Source of the DNA: Cohnella xylanilytica
Lineage (GTDB): Bacteria; Bacillota; Bacilli; Paenibacillales; Paenibacillaceae
Assembly: GCF_014212175.1 (NCBI RefSeq)
Contig: NZ_JACJVR010000002.1
Span: 1-64,000 of the forward strand
DNA: 64,000 nucleotides
Direction: 5' to 3'
Position 1 is the first letter of the stretch; each line of letters opens with the position of its first letter. The translations under genes were made by a program, and so were the position numbers. This document shows, one piece after another, positions 59,831 to 64,000 of the stretch. The notes under the pieces are model-generated. The model searched no databases. It had not been told where the DNA came from and worked only from the letters and a program-made list of their open reading frames with translations.

Positions 59831-61096
59831 ATGACGACCCCATCTCCGGAAGCCCAAGTTCGACTGGAAGACATTCTGCACGCCCACCGCGTCCTGCAGA
59901 ACGTCGTCGTGCCGACCCCGCTCCAGCACAACCGCGGCCTGTCGGCCAAGTACGGCTGCAACGTCTACCTGAAGCGCGAGGATCAGCAGATCGTCCGCTC
60001 GTTCAAGATTCGCGGAGCCTACAATCTGATCTCTTCCCTCCCCGAGGAAGAACGGAAGAACGGCGTCGTCTGCGCCAGCGCCGGCAATCACGCCCAAGGC
60101 GTCGCCTATTCGTGCAAGGCGCTCGGCATCCGAGGCATCGTCTACATGCCGACCACGACCCCCCGCCAGAAAATCAACCAAGTGAAATTGTTCGGCGGAG
60201 ACTTCGTCGAGGTGCGCCTCCTTGGGGACACGTTCGACGACGCTTACGCCGAGGCGGTCCGCGTCAGCGAGCGGGAAGGCCTGCCGTTCGTCCATCCGTT
60301 CGACGATCCGCGCATCGTCGCGGGCAACGGCACCGTCGGCAAGGAGATCGTCGAGGCGAGCAAGGAGCCGATCGACGTCCTGCTCGTCACGGTCGGCGGG
60401 GGAGGCCTCGCCGCCGGCGTCGCGGCCTACGTGAAGAAGGTCAGCCCTTCCACCGTCATCATCGGCGTAGAGCCGGAAGGGGCGGCCTCGATGCTCCGCT
60501 CCCGGGAAGCGCGCGAGGTCGTCGCCTTGAGCGAGATCGACAAGTTCGTCGACGGGGCGGCGGTCAAGCGGGTCGGCGACCTGACGTTCGCGATGAGCCA
60601 GGAGCTGCTGGACGACGTCATCGCGGTGCCCGAGGGAAAGGTATGCACGACGATTCTGGAGCTGTACAACGAGCACGCGATCGTCGCCGAGCCGGCGGGC
60701 GCCTTGACCGTGGCGGCTCTGTCCTCCCTGGCCGACCGTCTGGCGGGCAAGAACGTCGTCTGCATCGTGAGCGGCGGCAACAACGACATCGACCGGATGC
60801 AGGAGATCAAGGAGCGCTCGATGATCTACGAGGGCCTCAAGCACTACTTCACGATCAACTTCCCGCAGCGCGCCGGTGCCCTTCGCGAATTCCTGGACGA
60901 CGTGCTCGGACCGAACGACGATATCGTCCAATTCGAATATACGAAGAAGCATAACAAAGAGAACGGCCCCGCGCTCGTCGGCATCGAGCTGAAGAGCCGC
61001 GAGGACTACGAGCCTCTCATCGAGCGGATGAACCGCAAGGGCTTCGTGTACATGGAGCTCAACAAGGATCCTCTGCTGTTCAACCTGCTCATCTGA
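59831..61096 (+). CDS. ilvA: threonine ammonia-lyase (threonine deaminase), biosynthetic
   Basis: A 421-aa PLP enzyme converting threonine to 2-oxobutanoate for isoleucine synthesis. PLP Lys59 lies in VRSFKIRGAYN; CASAGNHAQGVAYSC, the glycine loop VGGGGLAAGVAA and IVSGGNND complete the fold. A C-terminal ACT-like domain of the short Bacillus type (about 325-420; YFTINFPQRAGALREFLDDV) gives feedback control by isoleucine. Length equals Bacillus IlvA. GAGAGG lies about 11 nt before the ATG. Controlled by the T-box leader; ends at its own terminator. Confidence 0.96.
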   Translation: MTTPSPEAQVRLEDILHAHRVLQNVVVPTPLQHNRGLSAKYGCNVYLKREDQQIVRSFKIRGAYNLISSLPEEERKNGVVCASAGNHAQGVAYSCKALGIRGIVYMPTTTPRQKINQVKLFGGDFVEVRLLGDTFDDAYAEAVRVSEREGLPFVHPFDDPRIVAGNGTVGKEIVEASKEPIDVLLVTVGGGGLAAGVAAYVKKVSPSTVIIGVEPEGAASMLRSREAREVVALSEIDKFVDGAAVKRVGDLTFAMSQELLDDVIAVPEGKVCTTILELYNEHAIVAEPAGALTVAALSSLADRLAGKNVVCIVSGGNNDIDRMQEIKERSMIYEGLKHYFTINFPQRAGALREFLDDVLGPNDDIVQFEYTKKHNKENGPALVGIELKSREDYEPLIERMNRKGFVYMELNKDPLLFNLLI

Positions 61097-61112
61097 TCGG
61101 GAGCAGGTCAGC

Positions 61113-61130
61113 GTCCCCCGGAAGGGGGGC
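61113..61130 (+). terminator. ilvA terminator
   Basis: GTCCCCC (61113-61119), loop GGAA, GGGGGGC (61124-61130), then T7. Confidence 0.85.
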
Positions 61131-61192
61131 TTTTTTTGTCGAACTTTCCGATATAATAGGAAGAACTACATGGGAAAATGGGAGAGTGCGAG

Positions 61193-64000
61193 ATGAGAGA
61201 CAGGGCAAGCCGATGGATGAAGCGGTCGCTCCCGGTCGCGTTGGCCGCGGCGGCGTTCGCCGGCCCCGCGCCGCACGGCATGGCGGAGCCGAAGCTGACC
61301 TTCCAGGAGGCGGTCAACGTTTATTATGGAAGCAACGTTAGCAGATCAAGCGTCGGGGATCTCAACAACGACGGCCACCAGGATCTGATTCTAATGGATC
61401 TAGCCGCAAAAAAGATCGTCGCATTAATCGGCAACGGGGACGGAACGTTCCAACCTCCGTTGCCTGTCGACGACGGCAAAGTTTCGAAGGGGGCGGCTAT
61501 AGCCGATTTCGACGGAGACGGCTATCCGGATGTGGCTTATTCCAATGCGAGCGGCAATTCCGTTGTCGTACGTCTCGGCAATGGGGACGGGACGTTCCGA
61601 AGCGGCTCAACGTCTCCGGTCGGCTCCGAGCCGCTTGGGATGAAGGCGGCCGATTTGAATGCAGACGGCATCCCCGACCTGGCCGTTGCCAACAACACTT
61701 CCGGTACCGTCTCCATTCTTCTCGGGAACGGCGACGGCTCCTTTTATCCGGCTGTCGACATCGCGGTGGACTCGTTGCCTCGGAATCTCGAGGTGAAGGA
61801 TTTCAACGGAGACGGAATCGTCGACATCGCCGTCACGAGCAACGGGACCGACCGGGTGAATATCTTGCTGAGCACCGGGGATGGATTCCATTTCACGAGA
61901 ATCGCTCAATCCGTCGGTAATTCCATCGAGAATCTTACGTCGGGGGACTTCAATTCGGACGGCAAACCGGATCTCGCCTTCGCCGTCAACGGGGAGAACA
62001 AGATTTCCGTCGTGCTTGGGACGGGGAGCGGAACGTTCACGACCCCCCAATGGTACGATGCGTGGCAATACCCCATAGATGTCGTAACCGGCGATTTCAA
62101 CGGAGACGGAATTCTCGATTTGGTCGGGACGCCCCAAACGAATCCCAATTTCCTTATTCTGCTCGGCAAGGGAGACGGAACGTTTACCGCAACCGTTCAT
62201 CCTTACCCGGTGAATGGAAATGGAAGTATCTACTTAAGCGCGGGGGATTTCAACGAGGACGGCATCTCGGATGTCGTGTTCACCGGCTTAATCAACCACG
62301 CCGGTCTATTGCTGAGCAAGGCGGAAGGAACGCTGGCGTTTGAGAAGAGCGATTACGAGGCTGCGGAAAATGCCGGGACCGTCTCGGTGACCGTCAAAAG
62401 GACTGACGGAACGCATGGCCGGACGACAATCGCCTATACAACCTCCGACGGCACGGCAACCTCGGGCGACGATTACGTTGCCGCCAGCGGCGCGCTCGTG
62501 TTCGAAGATGACGAGACGAGCAAGACGATCGATATTTCGCTCGTGAACAATGACAGTAATTCCCCAACGGCTCGCCGCTTCGGGATTACGCTCTCCCAAC
62601 CGTCCAACGGCGCGCTGCTTGGAGCTCAGGCGACGGCAACGGTGTCGATCTTGGAGGACGATCCCGCGCCGGATACGTCGGCGCCTGTGGTCGACGCGGC
62701 GAAGTTCTCCGCCGTCGACAACTACAGCGGCACGCCCGACCGCTTGGAGGGCGCTGCCGGAGCCGTTGGCGAGGCGGACGCGGACGTGCGCGCGTACGCC
62801 TGGAACGACGCCGATTCCGACGGCGTCGTGGATGCCGGCGAGCTCGGCTCGCCGATCGCGCTGGGCGTCAGCGCCGCCGACGGCTCCGTGGCGGCCGCCG
62901 ATATCGGCGATCTGCCGCCGGGCGCGTACCGCTTCGTCGTTACCGCAACCGACGCCGCGGGCAACGAATCTGCTCGTGACCCGGGCTCGGTCGTCGCGGT
63001 GACGCTCGTCAAGGGCGACGAACCGCTTCCGCCGGATACGTCGGCGCCTGTAGTCGATGCGGCGAAGTTCTCCGCCGTCGACAACTACAGCGGCACGCCC
63101 GACCGCTTGGAGGGCGCTGCCGGAGCCGTTGGCGAGGCGGACGCGGACGTGCGCGCGTACGCCTGGAACGACGCCGATTCCGACGGCGTCGTGGATGCCG
63201 GCGAGCTCGGCTCGCCGATCGCGCTGGGCGTCAGCGCCGCCGAAGGCTCCGTGGCGGCCGCCGATATCGGCGATCTGCCGCCGGGCGCGTACCGCTTCGT
63301 CGTTACCGCAACCGACGCCGCGGGCAACGAATCTGCTCGTGACCCGGGCTCGGTCGTCGCGGTGACGCTCGTCAAGGGCGACGAACCGCTTCCGCCGGAT
63401 ACGTCGGCGCCTGTAGTCGATGCGGCGAAGTTCTCCGCCGTCGACAACTACAGCGGCACGCACGACCGCTTGGCGGGCGCTGCCGGGGCGGTTGGCGAGG
63501 CGGACGCGAACGTCGCCGCCTACCCGTGGAACGACGCCGATTCCGACGGCGTCGTCGACGCGGGCGAGCTCGGCTCGCCCATCGCGCTGGGCGTCAGCGC
63601 CGCCGACGGCTCCGTCGTGGCCGCCGACATCGGCGATCTGCCGCCGGGCGCGTACAAGTTCGTCGTCACCGCGCGCGACGCCGCAGGCAACGAGTCGCCT
63701 CGCGACGCCTCCACGGTCGTCGCGGTGACGCTCGTCAAGGGCGACGAACCGCCTCCGCCGGATACGTCGGCGCCTGTGGTGGACGCGGCGAAGTTCTTCG
63801 CCGTCGACAACTACAACGGCACGCCTGACCGCTTGGCGGGGGCTGCCGGAGCCGTTGGCGAGGCGGACGCGGACGTGCGCGCGTACGCCTGGAACGACGC
63901 CGATTCCGACGGCGTCGTGGATGCCGGCGAGCTCGGCTCGCCCATCGCGCTGGGCGTCAGCGCCGCCGACGGCTCCGTGGCGGCCGCCGATATCGGCGAC
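61193..64000 (+). CDS. large secreted protein: VCBS propeller, Calx-beta and tandem Ig-like repeats (partial)
   Basis: Open from ATG 61193 (GGGAG about 9 nt upstream, TATAAT at 61152-61157) to the window edge without a stop, at least 936 aa. Signal peptide about 1-31 (MKRSLPVALAAAAFAGPAPH core). Seven VCBS/FG-GAP repeats (about 45-385) each carry a D-x-N/D-x-D-G-x-x-D calcium loop (VGDLNNDGHQD, IADFDGDGYPD, AADLNADGIPD, VKDFNGDGIVD, SGDFNSDGKPD, TGDFNGDGILD, AGDFNEDGISD). Seven suggests a seven-bladed propeller. A Calx-beta domain (about 385-490; TIAYTTSDGTATSGDDYVA) follows, then four or more 121-aa repeats beginning DTSAPVVDAAKFSAVDNYSG, each with an EF-like NDADSDGVVDAGELG loop. Probably a surface or secreted adhesin-type protein; anchor and ligand lie outside the window. 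Confidence 0.9.
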   Translation, partial: MRDRASRWMKRSLPVALAAAAFAGPAPHGMAEPKLTFQEAVNVYYGSNVSRSSVGDLNNDGHQDLILMDLAAKKIVALIGNGDGTFQPPLPVDDGKVSKGAAIADFDGDGYPDVAYSNASGNSVVVRLGNGDGTFRSGSTSPVGSEPLGMKAADLNADGIPDLAVANNTSGTVSILLGNGDGSFYPAVDIAVDSLPRNLEVKDFNGDGIVDIAVTSNGTDRVNILLSTGDGFHFTRIAQSVGNSIENLTSGDFNSDGKPDLAFAVNGENKISVVLGTGSGTFTTPQWYDAWQYPIDVVTGDFNGDGILDLVGTPQTNPNFLILLGKGDGTFTATVHPYPVNGNGSIYLSAGDFNEDGISDVVFTGLINHAGLLLSKAEGTLAFEKSDYEAAENAGTVSVTVKRTDGTHGRTTIAYTTSDGTATSGDDYVAASGALVFEDDETSKTIDISLVNNDSNSPTARRFGITLSQPSNGALLGAQATATVSILEDDPAPDTSAPVVDAAKFSAVDNYSGTPDRLEGAAGAVGEADADVRAYAWNDADSDGVVDAGELGSPIALGVSAADGSVAAADIGDLPPGAYRFVVTATDAAGNESARDPGSVVAVTLVKGDEPLPPDTSAPVVDAAKFSAVDNYSGTPDRLEGAAGAVGEADADVRAYAWNDADSDGVVDAGELGSPIALGVSAAEGSVAAADIGDLPPGAYRFVVTATDAAGNESARDPGSVVAVTLVKGDEPLPPDTSAPVVDAAKFSAVDNYSGTHDRLAGAAGAVGEADANVAAYPWNDADSDGVVDAGELGSPIALGVSAADGSVVAADIGDLPPGAYKFVVTARDAAGNESPRDASTVVAVTLVKGDEPPPPDTSAPVVDAAKFFAVDNYNGTPDRLAGAAGAVGEADADVRAYAWNDADSDGVVDAGELGSPIALGVSAADGSVAAADIGD
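62672..64000. repeat. 363-bp tandem repeat within the surface-protein gene
   Basis: Copies begin with GATACGTCGGCGCCTGT at 62672, 63035, 63398 and 63761 (truncated by the window). Period 363 bp, 121 codons. Copies 1 and 2 differ at only a few bases (for example GACGGCTCC against GAAGGCTCC). Copy 3 is more diverged and copy 4 resembles 1 and 2. Such identity at DNA level points to recent duplication or gene conversion. Confidence 0.95.

Noticed and set aside
62306-63463. A 385-codon repetitive minus-strand frame
   Set aside because: Mirror of the 363-bp repeats in the plus-strand surface protein, which has a signal peptide and recognised domains.

Overview
The window looks like chromosomal DNA of a high-GC, endospore-forming Bacillota of the Paenibacillus/Cohnella type. 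This is inferred from four things: the 5' end of a 16S rRNA gene, a spore germination cluster (gerA, gerC, gerB), a YhcN-type sporulation lipoprotein, and a Bacillus-style caa3 oxidase operon (ctaCDEF with ctaG and a DUF420 protein). Strong purine-rich Shine-Dalgarno sequences precede most genes, and rho-independent hairpins are common. I could not run a 16S search, so the genus is an inference.

Layout. 0-1.1 kb: 5' end of 16S rRNA with leader and promoter (minus strand), and lspA. 1.3-6.6 kb: AraC regulator divergent from a GH127 beta-L-arabinofuranosidase, then a multicopper oxidase with a membrane N-terminus. 6.7-10.3 kb: YceI protein, a two-component system, a GNAT acetyltransferase. 10.4-14.3 kb: potABCD polyamine ABC transporter. 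14.4-15.5 kb: a mazF toxin whose antitoxin is reduced to a C-terminal remnant, and a lipoprotein. 16-18.2 kb: SDR oxidoreductase and a small Atu4866-like protein, divergent from an AraC regulator. 18.2-22.6 kb: a 52-bp-periodic repeat array, then a Fur-controlled yclNOPQ-like siderophore transporter. 22.7-26.4 kb: minisatellite, ROK fructokinase, XRE regulator divergent from a DHA2 efflux pump. 26.5-33 kb: NlpC/P60 hydrolase and a sugar-catabolic block (isomerase, AraC regulator, three Gfo/Idh/MocA dehydrogenases) with intergenic repeats.

33.2-33.5 kb holds a compact locus with the architecture of a type I toxin-antitoxin pair: a 42-aa hydrophobic/cationic peptide gene converging on an oppositely oriented promoter, with shared 3' hairpins. 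33.7-39.6 kb: an MTHFR-like gene and a GntR-controlled ABC operon in the order of Bacillus subtilis yhcEFGHI. 39.7-43.7 kb: a germination cluster in which gerA reads in frame into gerC and gerC is frameshifted. 43.8-47.3 kb: an RluA pseudouridine synthase and an MHYT-PAS-GGDEF-EAL protein. 47.6-53.1 kb: cytochrome c oxidase genes. 53.4-59.4 kb: YhcN lipoprotein, small protein, FHA protein, a shortened acyl-CoA ligase, and two exported proteins. 59.4-61.1 kb: T-box-controlled ilvA. 61.2 kb to the edge: a large secreted protein with a seven-repeat VCBS propeller, a Calx-beta domain and nearly identical 363-bp tandem repeats, running off the window.

Most metabolic genes look intact. The damaged or shortened ones (mazE remnant, gerC, acyl-CoA ligase) and the several intergenic repeat families are the unusual part. 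The best candidate for an undescribed system is the 33.2-33.5 kb locus.
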